Assembly: GCA_016748015.1 (NCBI GenBank)
Contig: JAAOMT010000144.1
Coordinates: 86,363 to 138,556 of the forward strand
Length of the DNA: 52,194 bases
From: Geosiphon pyriformis
Lineage: Eukaryota; Glomeromycota; Glomeromycetes; Archaeosporales; Geosiphonaceae
Direction: 5' to 3'
In this document: positions 33,269 to 44,932 of the stretch, piece by piece
Position numbering within the stretch: position 1 is the stretch's first letter
Layout: the number at the start of each line of letters is the position of its first letter
The notes under the pieces: model-generated
What the model was told of the DNA's origin: nothing
Seen by the model: the letters and a program-made list of their open reading frames with translations, nothing else
Database searches by the model: none
Position numbers and translations under genes: made by a program

Positions 33269-36200
33269 TTATATCTTATCACAATGTAACTTCACTACAA
33301 ATCTGACGTATTTAACAAGAGCTAAAACAGCTTTTTTTTTCCCCTTAAAAACTAAGACAGCTTCAGCATACCAATCTTTTATTACAAAATCTTTGCAAAT
33401 AGCCATATAAAGACTCACATCCAAAAAACACAATGAAGGCAAAAGCAAAATAGCAGATGTAAATAGATTCGAAAAACCAGACATTGACTTCCATTTTTCA
33501 GTAGCTTTAACCAAAATGTCCCCATGCAGACCAGAGTTACCAGAACAGGTAAAAACATGGTCAGATAACTTTACCTTGTTACACATTAAGCACAACACTC
33601 CAGAGTAACTCTTCTTATACAATCTTTTTCTAATTGCAATCAGCAGCTGTCTATATACAGCCTTTATCAAATATGTGCACAGATTGGCTGATTTCCTACT
33701 GGTAAACCCAAACAGCATATGTGAATCAGAGTGCCAAACTGCTGCAGTAGTCTTCCAATCTATTTTTCTAATTATAACATCTAAAACAATATCAAAACTT
33801 AGACCAGCCTCCCAACAAGTATGGCATATTGACTGGTATAAGTCTTGAACAAAATGACGAATATTGCCAAATACAGCAAATCCTTCAGCAACCAGAAATC
33901 TTTTCCAAATTCCAACTGACAAAAAAAAAAATAAAGAAGTCGCCTTATTAACTAATACATCAGTCTTAATATTATCTACTACACCTAAATGCCCCTTAAC
34001 CTTTACCCACTTAATTGAAATATTTTTACTTATAAGGAGATTGTCTATATGCAATATTTTGATTCAACATTGGTTATGGAAGTCAGGCATAGTGAAAGAG
34101 GTCTCAAAAGTGCATGCATCAATTACAGATTGACTATCTGAGTATAAAACCACTAAGCACGAAGATGGAATACATTTTAAAGCTAATACTACAGCCTGCA
34201 ATACAGTTAAAGTAGAGGACAAAAACCTATCTATTCTAATCCCAATATCTGTATTTGTAGCCAGAAAGTATACAGCCACTTCACTCATTACCTTAGTAGA
34301 ACCAACATATTGTAAGGATTCATCTGTATAAATCTCAATGCAATCAGACCACACCTCTAGTAAACTATTACAAACATCAGAAAATCCATCAAAATCCAAA
34401 ACACTTAGCACATTTTTTCCACTAGCAGAAGCAGTACCGACCTCCAAAGAAACAGATTTGGTTATAAAATTAAATGTTAATGAGAACCAATAAGGCACTG
34501 GGCCTCTTGGATTCAACTGCTTTCAATGATAGAATGTCTTCCAGTTCATCATCTTTCCTTCCTTATTAAGAAGTCTGTCACCAAATGCAACACCAAATTA
34601 TTTCAATGACAAAACAGATTTGAAATACAAGGACTGACCCAAGATGCTAGACATCGGAAAGTTACTACACCTATGAAAAGCACAAAGCAGATTGTTTGCC
34701 AATAACAACTCATTATTCAGAAAAATTTTCACCATCCCAGCCAGAAAATTGTTTACAGAACTAACATGCAATCTGACTGGAAATTGTAAAGGATCCAGAA
34801 TAACCCACCTCAAAACTTGTAAATTCAAAAATTTATAATCAAATAAGCATCCCAGAATGTCATGGCTATTGAAAAATGAGATCAGTAATACCAGCTTTTC
34901 TTCAGACTGTACTTGCTCAAAGGACTTCAAACTATATAAAGAAGAATAGTACAAGACCTCACTGAGAAAGTCACGTGGCAAATTAGCTTTGGCTTTAAGA
35001 CTTTTTCTAATCATAATATTCCACTTACAATACACAGCTAAAGAAATGAAACTGAATTGTATATGATAACCAACTATGGGTTGCAAGACTGCTAACACCA
35101 AATAACAGAATTATTTGTTTGTAATAGCCTTTTTTAACACTATATTAGAAAAAAACTTGATATTCACATGAGCTTGAGCCAAACTGAGTTTAGAGAAACC
35201 CTCAGTTGACAAAAATATGCCTAAATATTGGTGTGGCTCTTCTTTTTTAGCAATTGAAATTGGCAATCTATTAATTAATAGTGAGGCATTCTTAATTTTT
35301 TGATTGATTGAAATAGCTACCATTTTATTAATATTAATTAAAATGTCATTAATCACAAAAAATTCACTTGCAATGTTCAAAATATACTGCATAGAAGCAT
35401 GACTACTACCAATCCAAATTGTATCATCAACAAATGCACCAGCAGCTAAAAAAGAAGTTTTTTTTCCACTTATTTTAATCCTGCCAGACTTAGCTACGAA
35501 CCTAGAATTAATCCTGTACCCACATAAGTGTTCATGCTTTTTTATCTTACACAGAAGTGGGTCATTAAAGATCTTCCAAAACAGTGAAGAGAAAACCTCT
35601 CTCTGATCTAACTTGTCATGTATCTTGTAGTCTTTTAAGAGCCCAAAGTCTATCATTACTCTGTTAACCTGGTTTTCATGGATGTTACCAAAAAGTTGGA
35701 TAAAGTGTTTACATATTTTTATGTGATACAAGCTTATTTGCAAATAATGCCAGTCTACTAAATCATAGGCTTTGTACATATTTTGTAGTACCAATTAAAG
35801 CTCTCTGTTTTTTTCCAGAGCATTTTTAACAACCAAACCAATAGCAAAAATATGAGACTGGGTGGAAGTACTCTTCAACACTAAAAAGTTGTCACCACAA
35901 AGAACATTAAACTTACTACAAGCCAATAATATCTGATCATATAGAATCTTAGATAGTATTTTATGTACAGTATTGACTAATGCAATAAGCCTAGTATTTG
36001 TTAGAACACAATTTTATTTGTAAGGTTTTGGAATTATAGAAATCTATGCCTTTTTCTAGGGATTAGAAACTACACCCTGACTTAAATACAAATTCAATAG
36101 CCTCAAAAGACAGGCCAAAATCTTTTTACCACAATGCTTCTAAAGTTTATTAGGTATCCCTGACAATCCAACAGCTTTATTATTTGGTAGGTTATCAACA

Positions 36201-37732
36201 ACCAAAGACAATTCCACCATACTGATTACATCCATTATACCAGAAAAAGCATTATCATTTACATAATCTAGAGGCATATATTGTCAAAACCAAAGGTCAG
36301 GCATTTTTGGAAAAATAGATTATTTTCTTGTCCACCCTTCTATAATTTCATTGACCTTGAGCAATACCTCTTTAGGCTCAACAACCAGCTCATTATCTAC
36401 TACTAAGTAATTCAAAACTACTTTGCAAAATGGATGTTTTAAGATGCTTTTTATTATTCTCCCTTTGTCAAAACAAAAATTTTCCATATAGCAGTCAATT
36501 ACCTTTCTTATAGCAGTATCTTTAGCAATCTTAGACTCGCAATATTTGGACTTCCAATACTTCTTTCTTATTACTGACAAATGCTTAACCAACTTTACTG
36601 AGCTTACACCAGTCAAAATTATGCTATCAATCTTGGAAGCTTCAACACCATCAATAGCCAATCAGACCTTAATAAGACAGTTGAAATTCAATAGATTACT
36701 GGAATTCCAATATTTCAAAATCTTTGCAATAAGCTGTTCCAATTTAAAGAACTTCAAAGATTGTTTATTCTTTAAACAGTCACATTCACCATACCAAATC
36801 TTAGAGAAAACTGTATTGGCAGCTTGTACTATGGCCTCTTCCAGCATTTTCCACATTGTATTTAAGTCATCGTTGTTTTCTGCCTCTTCAAACATATCTG
36901 ACCTAACCAACAACTCAGCAGACACATGGTCCTTAAAGTCCAACTACTGAATATAATTCACATTCTTTAAATTGAATTTCTATTGGTCTCTGTTGACTTG
37001 CTTGTGAATGCTAATAAAATAGACATCCAGTAATCCACCCAGACCAATTAAAACTGAAACTGATTTATGATCTGAATTAAAAAACTCAAACACATCATTG
37101 ACTTTATGCAATGCAATAGCAGACACCAAATTTCCACTCACTAGAATAAAATCAATCACTCTCTTAACACCTTTAGAATTGCTCTAAGTAATTGCTTTGG
37201 CCAGCAAGTGCCCATTAAAAGTGTTAACTAGGCCCAACCCCAAACAAAACTTGAAACTTGCACTTTTCTAAGATCTATTTTTATTAAAGTCATCACTCAA
37301 AATCACAAAAGAGCTGGAATTAACTGCCTTGAAAATCATAGAATTAATAACAGCAGCTTGACCAAAATGTGTGCCAACAGACACACCAGTATATAGACCC
37401 AAGATTATAACTGAAAGCTTGTTTCTGAAAAAAGGTGCACAGAGATCAACTGACCAGGAATCTCATCTACTTTTGAAACATATTAAGCCAAAGAAGTGTT
37501 TATAATAATGCAATACCATTGCCTTAAAAACCAACATCCAAACCAGTAGTGAAAATCCAGACACCATCAAACTTACCCATAATCCAAGGCCTAATATCAG
37601 ATCTCAATTTTGTTTTAGTAACAATAGAAATCATATTACCCAAATCCTTATGTCAACAAACAATGTCATCTTGTTTAGCCAAATTCATCATACCTCTAGT
37701 ATTACATGTAGCCACCCTCCAAACAAGCTCAT
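33269..37732 (-). pseudogene. LINE-B ORF2 (endonuclease, reverse transcriptase, RNase H), broken
   Basis: In transcript order: endonuclease start with TCNTRGM and TKTKLRS, where the metal-binding Glu of ETKLR is now Lys; then ILSDDFNKNRS for GGDFNEDGS. The reverse transcriptase has motif A LQNMYKAYD, with the catalytic Asp changed to Asn at 35780-35782, and motif C FVDDTIW intact near 35420. RNase H has YTDES, loses the Glu of AELQ (TVLQ) and keeps YSDSQ and KVKGHLGV. A C-terminal CLMCNKVKLSDHVFTC finger is complete. Several stops and frameshifts are present. It was inactivated independently of LINE-A, which kept its catalytic residues. Confidence 0.8.
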
Positions 37733-39589
37733 TTATTGATGCAAATAATGTGTCAAGGAGCCTAAATTCACACACAACAGATCTAACTTTCCCAAAATCA
37801 AGTCGATAGAAACTTCAAGAGCTATCATTTTAAATTCTAACTCACCAACTTTAGAAGTCAGAACTTTTGAACTACTTAAATCCAAATCAACTGTTTTTTC
37901 TTCAATCTTGGGAGACGAAGGAAGAAGAGATGGCCATAGAATATCTAAAATCATATCAGCATCTGATATTGATAACACAAAGATAAAGACATCTGGATGT
38001 TCAACTTTGAGAACAAGCACCAGAAGCACCAGCTCCATACTATTTAACTTGTGCAAAACATCTGATACTTGATCAGCTAACAATTCCAAAAAGCATTCTA
38101 ATAAAGCCAGATAATTGTTAATTGAAGAACTATCATGATCGGCCAGAGTATCCCCTTTATCACAGACAACACCAAGAGAAGAAAAACCAGCTCCAGAGCC
38201 AGAACCAAAATGAGAGCCACCAAAAGGAGAGGCAATTGAAATTATCTGTGCCCAAAACTTGCCACCAAAAGCAGCAGAACAAAAGATAGGAACATTCTTC
38301 TTTGTGTACAGCTTTACTAGCTGAAGATGATGTACATCTGAAGTGACCTTCTTAATAAACCTTAAGGATTTAGCATTGGGTGCAATAGTTGCATTACACT
38401 CTATAGCAGAATGATTAAAGTGTCCACAATTCTCACAGCAAACCAGATCTAATCTAGCCCAAAAAAGTTTAACACCACCAAAAATTGGCTCAGTTTGATA
38501 TGCAGATTCAAGACACTCCTCAGATTCAAAACCAACTACAGTGCATCAAATTTGGTTGCCAGTATTAAGTGAGCAATTGATGATACAAGTTTTGCCACCA
38601 ATCTTGTCCAAAAGAGTGTCCAGATTATGAGCAGTTATACCCATAGACAAAGTAAACAACAAAACCCTAAACCAATCCCTTGATGCTCAGGTATTGTGAT
38701 CTCTTTCAGCCATAGCCACATGTACCAAATCTTTACCAATTAGAAAGGACCATCTAGCAGCCAAAAGTTCAGTCTGATCTGATTTAGTAAATTTTACCAT
38801 AGTCTTTTGCCACAACCCAATCAGTTAAACTTTGATTGACTTAATTTCACCAAACTCAGCTAAAGCAGTAATGATCATTTTCTTTGGTGTGTTCATAAGA
38901 ATTTTTTTAATGACCACAGCCCAATTTGAATGGATTTCTTGTTTCTTAAGATTACTGTTTACATCGATTCCTTTTTCTCTGGCCAATGATGTGGTTATTT
39001 CTATGTTTTTTTCTGAAGTGAAGATAGATTAGATGATCTCTTCAAATTTTGAGGGAGTAGTAGTCTCCCCAAAACCATTGACTAATGAAAATAATTTTCT
39101 GATAAATTGAGTTTTAGCTGTTACTAATTTTCCATCCACAGCTAATAGATTAATGTCCAAAGTAAAAAATTTTTTTACTAATACTTCAACCTAAGTTTTC
39201 ACAATTTTAGGATCAATTTACTTTTTGTCAAGAAAGAAGTTGAGAGAAGGAGGGAGAGAGCCCATTTTTTCATCCATTTCAAAGTCTATAACTTCAACAG
39301 GAGTACTACTAATTAAACCAATATTGCTTTTTTTAGCTTTGGAAGTAAAAGCTGCTAAGCCAAGGAGAAAACCACCATTTGAGCCCACTACAGAGCGACC
39401 AGTCTCATTGTTACTGAATTCACTGTCCATATTCGAATACATGTCTTCACTGATATCAGATTTGACTAACAAAATTTCCTTTTCATCTCCAGAGTGTTTT
39501 ATATTGCCAACAAAAATCTTCTTTTTTTAAGAGAAAATACCACCAACAGAGCCATGAAAAGCACTTTTTGGGCTTTTTTTCATAGACAT
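37733..39589 (-). pseudogene. LINE-B ORF1 (Gag-like), broken
   Basis: Starts MSMKKSPKSAF at 39589, collinear with LINE-A ORF1. It contains the RRM-like segment HSNWAVVIKKI...LAEFGEIKSIKV and an intact CCHC zinc knuckle CENCGHFNHSAIEC at 38396-38437. The frame ends with a TAA directly followed by the ATG of ORF2 (37732). Internal stops are at several places, among them TGA or TAG where the LINE-A protein has Trp or Gln. Confidence 0.75.
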
Positions 39590-39759
39590 ACTGCTATTTG
39601 AAGCAGCCTTCAGGCTCACTACAAAGGGGTTATTAGCTTGAGAAATGTTGAAAGTAATATAACAATGAGATAAAAAACAAAAACTTCTTTTTCAAAATTT
39701 GTTTTTTGGAGAATTTGGACAAAGGAGAGAAAGAAGTTTTTTTTTTTCTTTTTTTAAAT

Positions 39760-41955
39760 TGCTTTGTATTGTTGTTTTAATTATAAAACTATTTATTAAA
39801 GAATTAATTAGATTAAAATCCAAACACTTCTTAAAACTGGTATTTTTTTTGAAATTATTTTTATTAAAATATCTTTTAAAATAATATATAAACTTTTATT
39901 TATTATCTTAATTATAAAAAAAAAATTTTTATTAGCTTAATTTAAATATATAATTAATAAAATATTAATATAAAAACCTAAAATAAAACAAAAAACTTGT
40001 TTTTAAACAGCAATTTAAGCAACAAAAGTTAATTAGTTATTTTAAATACTTTTAAATATAATGACTTAAATTATTGTTTATAATAATTGTCATGTTATAA
40101 CTTAAATAATCAAAGTTTAAACCAGAAATAAAGACTTATATACTATTAAACTTGTTTTTAATTTAAAACTTAATTTAACTTTTTAGTTTTATCTTAATAA
40201 TAATAAATATTAGATTGTTTATTTTCTTGTTTTATTTAATAAAAATTTTTTATTTAATAAGATTGTTTATTCTTTTTATATTAGACAACTTACTAAAAAA
40301 AATACAAATATTTTATTTTTAGAAAACAATATACTAAAATTTGGTATTATTATATTAATAAAATTCAAAAGCTTATAAATACTAATTTTAAAATTATTTA
40401 ATTGCTTAATAACATAAACAAAAACATTAAAATCTGCAAATAAAACACCAAGTATTTTTTTAAAAAAATTTTTTAAGACCATATTAAAATTGAGAACTGG
40501 ATTTATAAAAAAAGCAGTATTTTAAAAAAAAATAACAAAAAAAAATAAAGTATTTAATTTTTCAGATATTTATAAAACTTGATAAAAAAAAAAGCTTCAA
40601 ACTTTTTTTTAATTTGTCTAATTATAAAATTGCAAATAAAAAGATATTATTAGAGAAAATATTATTTAAAAATAAAATTTGTTTATTACTATTATCAACA
40701 AATCAATTAAAAAAGATTATTTTAAGACAAGATAACAAAATTTTTTACAATTTTTACAATAAATTAAGTTTAATTTAGTCCAAAAAAAATCAACTCTATT
40801 ATATACAAAAATAGTACAATAAATCTAATTTAATGTTTTTTTAAAATCAAAACAAATTGTTATATATTAAACTTTAATAATAGTAGCAAATATATAATTA
40901 ATAACACATATTTTTTTATTAGTTTTTTTCAAAAAATCTCTAAAAATATATATTATTATATTTATAAGCAAAATAAACAACAATAATTCTTAAATAATTA
41001 GATTGTATAATTTATATTAGTTTTAATTATATGTATTAAATTTTTGCTAATTAAAATTAATAACTTAAATATTAATAGATCAATTTGGTCTAATTTAACA
41101 AATTTTATAACTGTTTTTTGCCATAGTTTAATAAGTTACTAAACTTAAATAAAACTGAAACAATTACATTCTTAAATATATTTATAAAAATTTTCTTAAT
41201 AATTATAGCTTAATTTATTTAAATTTTTGTTTTTTAGATTAATCATTATTAAGATCTTTTTTTTAATTATTAAAGTAATAATTTTTTTAAATCTATTAAT
41301 TAAAAAAAATAATTTAATAATTAATAATTTTGTTATAGCAGATTTCTTTTAAATTTTAATATGTTAATATTTAAAACATAAAATTTTTTGATAAATACTT
41401 CTATTTTTTTCTTAAAAATTTTAAAATTAATCTACTTTTTTATTAAAAAAATAATATAATAAAAAGAAAAAGTTATTTCTTCACTTTTAATTAAAATTAA
41501 TTATAACTAATAAAATATTTTCTTGTTTATTAGTATTTATTTTTTTACATTTAGTATATTTGTTTGAAAATTAAGAAAACTTTTATATTTATTATCTATT
41601 TTATATTTATTATTAACTGTTTAAAAATTTACCAGTTCTTTTATTAAGTCTATTTTTATGTTTACAAATTACTTATAATCTGATATAATTTACAAATAAC
41701 TTGAACTCCAAATCTATTTATTACTTAAGAGCTTAATATTTTTAATTAATATTTTTAATTTCTGTAAAAAACTATTACTGACTAAGTTAAATGCAATATT
41801 TTTAGCTATTTTTTTTTGTTATAATACCATTTGTGATAGCTATTGAATTTAAGACAAAAAATTTATATTGTATGAAATATTAATAATAATACAAAAAAAA
41901 CAAAAAACTTTTTTTTCAAAATTATGTCTTTGGAAAATTAAATATAATAAAAAAA
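39760..41955 (-). mobile_element. LINE relic C: AT-decayed 5' part, aligned to LINE-B
   Basis: Four patches align in order with the 5' half of LINE-B: 41893-41955 with 39671-39740 (5' end, CTTTTTTTTCAAAATTATGT against CTTCTTTTTCAAAATTTGTT); 41086-41135 with 38776-38825; 40745-40788 with 38424-38467 (zinc-knuckle region); and about 40560-40600 with 38250-38290. Distances from the 5' end agree within about 10%. In the 44-base knuckle patch there are 13 differences and no gaps: all are transitions, and 12 are G/C to A/T. This shows that the AT-rich island is an old LINE copy and not simple spacer. Confidence 0.75.
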
Positions 41956-43468
41956 AATTTTTTTAATTAAATTTGTTTAAAAAATGATAACATAATTAAA
42001 AAAGTCGAAGTTAAATTTAATGCTAATAATAACAAAAAATTACGAATGTAGTTTTTTAGAATTCTTATATGTTTATATATAATTATTTTTTTATTTTGCA
42101 ATTTTATAAGTTTAATAAAAACTTTAAAAATATTTATAAAAGATTATCAATATATATTAATTTTAATTACTTAAAAAACTATAAATATCATATATAAAAA
42201 GTAAATATTTTTTAATATTATATAATTATTAACTTATTAAATAAATATAAAACAAAGACTCTTTTTTTATTCATATTTAAAATTATATCTAAAGCAAAAA
42301 TTAAAATTAAAATTTATCTTATTTTTATTAGTTTTTAATAATAATATTATATAAAAAGCTCTTTTAACAATAAAAATAATTAAACAATATTTTGTTAAAG
42401 TGTTTTTTTAAAATAATAAAAAAATAAAACAGTTTTTATTTTTGGTTCAAAGTTTTTTTTTTAAGATTTTTCCAGAGTAATTTATTAAAAACAGTCTTAA
42501 TAATAATAATATTATTGTCAAAAATTCTAGAATTTTTAATTACAAACTAATAATCAAGTTATTGTTTTTTTTTTTTTTTATTGTTGTTTGGATAATTAAA
42601 AAAGCCAAAATAACCAAAAAGCAACTTTTTTTTCAAAAATATTTCAAATAAAACTTTTAAAAAATAAAAAATTAAGTTTTTTGGATATTTTTTAAAATAC
42701 TTTGATTATCTTAAAGTCTATTTTTTTTCTTTAAAAAATAAAAAATTAATTTTTTTGTTTTTAGTGTTTTTACCAGTTTTGTATTAATAGTATTAATTAC
42801 AATATCTAATTTTATTTTGAATAATAACAATAGTAACATATTTGTTACAGCTAATTTAGATTAATATTAAATTATATTGTTTAATACAATAGATTTTGAT
42901 TTTTTATTACTAATTTTAAAAGTAAAACAAGTTATATTTTTTACAAATAATTTTAATTAATAATAATAATAATAATATGTTATTTAATTACAAAAATTAT
43001 TTTTTTTTAAAAAAATTCTGTTAATTTTGGTGGTATTTAGAAAAAAATTACTAATTGTTAAAAGTTTTTTGAATAAATGATTTTTATTTTGGCTATTTTT
43101 AAATTGTAAAATTTTCTGTAATTTTTGTTTTGCTTTTGGTATTTTTAATAAAATTATCAATATTAAATTGAAATTTGCTAATTTATAACAATATATTATT
43201 GTGTATTTAAATTTTTTGTAGTTTTTGATGCTGTTTTTGCTTGTTAATTAGTAAAAAAACAGTATTGAATTTTTTTAATCAATTAAAAAAAGTTATTATT
43301 TTGTATAATACTATTGTAGATTAAAATAATATATTAACAAATAGCAAAAAAAACAAGTATTGAATAATAAAAAAATAAAAGAAAATTTGACTTTTAATAT
43401 AAATGTTGACACTCAGTTTATGTCTTTAAAGACTTAAAAAGTTTTTCTGATTCTGTTATATTTAAAAC
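41956..43468. other. AT-rich island, unassigned
   Basis: About 1.5 kb of almost pure A/T between the 5' end of LINE relic C and the Tc1-like scrap. It is probably more decayed repeat, but I found no alignment I would defend. No gene. Confidence 0.35.
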
Positions 43469-43675
43469 TTAATAGGTAGTATGGTCTTCTTTTGCGTTTA
43501 TACAAGCTTTAATACGAGCAAACATGTTATATATATATTAGTACCACCTCTTCTAGAGGATTTGCCCATTCTTTTTTACTATTCCAATGAAAACCTTTTG
43601 AGATATAGTTTTTTTTGCCACCATTCCTTCTACTTTTTTCTCAATAAGGTTGAGATCTGGGCTATATGATAATAA
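43469..43675 (-). pseudogene. C-terminal scrap of a Tc1/IS630-type transposase
   Basis: The minus strand reads SYSPDLNLIE at 43640-43670, which matches the YSPDLNPIE(N/K) block ahead of the third catalytic acid in Tc1/mariner DDE transposases. After shifts it reads NMFARIKACINAKEDHTTY and a stop at 43469-43471, like the (S)MxxRVxAVIxAKGxxTKY end of the family. Only the last 60-70 residues survive. The segment upstream, with the DNA-binding domain and first two acids, is not recognisable and no terminal inverted repeats were found. Confidence 0.55.
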
Positions 43676-44932
43676 TTGATGAAAGTCTTGCTTAGATGTG
43701 AAGGACATGTTCTGGAGAATGGAAATGTACCCGAACCTGAGAGCTATTCCCGGACAACTTATTTGCCGACTTCTTCGAACGCCAGATGCCTTTCTTTGAG
43801 CGCTTTAATTTCGGCCGCCAAACGAAATGATTTTCGTGCATTAGGTAGGGAAAAAATAGATGAAAAGATGGACAAATCACGGCAGGAATAAATGAGGGGT
43901 TGTGTGACATCAGGGGCTAACCTAAAATAACATTTATGCGACAAATTTTCTTGATTATGTTACCTCCATTACTTTCCGCCGGGACTATAGTATTGGACTA
44001 CTACAAACTTACAAAGATTTTATAAAACAGCAAAAAAATTACATTGAACAAAATTACCTACATTTCAAAAAATTATTTTGAAAACTTTTTATTAAACCAA
44101 AAATTTGATGGTTTGGTCCATGTAATTAAAGTAATATATATAATTTTATACTTCATTTATTTCCAATTTTTCTTACAACTTATTAAAAAATGGTTTGGAC
44201 TTTGAAATTTTTATTTACTATATCTTAAATCTTAAAACTGCAATTACGTCAATCAATTATTATATTTTTTTGATTCCTTAGAGAAAATAACTGATATATT
44301 TTTACAGTGAGAAATTCTTTATTGTCCATTCTTTATAGTTCACTTATTTGAAGATAAAAAGATGCTTTGTCAAAATATCTTAACTTTAAATTTAGGCCAA
44401 TAATTATTGATACTTTTAAATACAAACTTATGCTTTTCGTCTCCGACAATAATTTGCAAACATCTAATTTTCGTATTTATTTTGTAAATCCTCTTTTTGG
44501 AACTAACTTTTTTCAAACACCCGCTAATCCAAAATTCTCGATGCAATTTTTGCGTAATCTAAGTGAAGTAGAAAGAGACCAACAAAGAAACAGACAAACA
44601 AACAAACAAACAAACAAACAAACAAACAAACAAACAAACAAACAACCAGACATACAAATAAACTTTCAAGATCCAATGATTGGGCGTTTTTATCAATTTG
44701 AGGAATATCTTTTATGGCGTAATTAATAAATTCCCAATTGAGAGGGAAGAAAGATTATATTAAGAAATACATGATTGAGCTATGCTCGATGCGTTTTTAC
44801 AAAAATTTTTTACCTCTTATGTGCTACACAGTTTTACAACTTCTAACTGTATTAAAATGTTTTTTTTTTTTAAATTTGGGTTAATATCGGACTCCAGGTA
44901 ACGATATGTACTAATTTTACCGTTGAATATTT
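43676..44932. other. Intergenic region 3' of the third MFS gene
   Basis: 43680-43900 is richer in G/C than its surroundings and open in several frames on both strands (for example ARKSFRLAAEIKALKERHLAFEEVGK on the minus strand, shown here only as a trace). I recognise no domain. It may be eroded coding sequence. The rest contains an (AAAC)n microsatellite and the 3' flank of the transporter. Confidence 0.35.
44590..44644. repeat. (AAAC)n microsatellite
   Basis: About thirteen AAAC units. The repeat creates a QTNKQTNK reading frame that should not be taken for a gene. Confidence 0.9.

Larger units (their letters stand above)
29330..39745 (-). mobile_element. LINE-B: full-length LINE split by an LTR retrotransposon
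   Basis: Same family as LINE-A, on the minus strand. The 5' end (ACTTCTTTCTCTCC...) is at about 39745 and the T-rich complement of the A-tail is at 29325-29345. An LTR element (29534-33106) interrupts it about 200 bases from the 3' end. The two LINE pieces, 204 and 6639 bp, sum to 6.84 kb, against 6.76 kb for LINE-A. Sequence on both sides of the LTR element aligns in order with the LINE-A 3' UTR, for example CCAAGCATATAAATAACACC at 33150 with CAAAGCATATGTAAACACCC. Both ORFs are broken. It is a different subfamily from LINE-A, since the proteins have diverged considerably. Confidence 0.85.

Noticed and set aside
37549-37809. 86-codon plus-strand frame
   Set aside because: Antisense to the ORF1/ORF2 junction of LINE-B.
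44367-44726. 119-codon plus-strand frame
   Set aside because: It has no ATG at its start, and its second half is translation of the (AAAC)n microsatellite.
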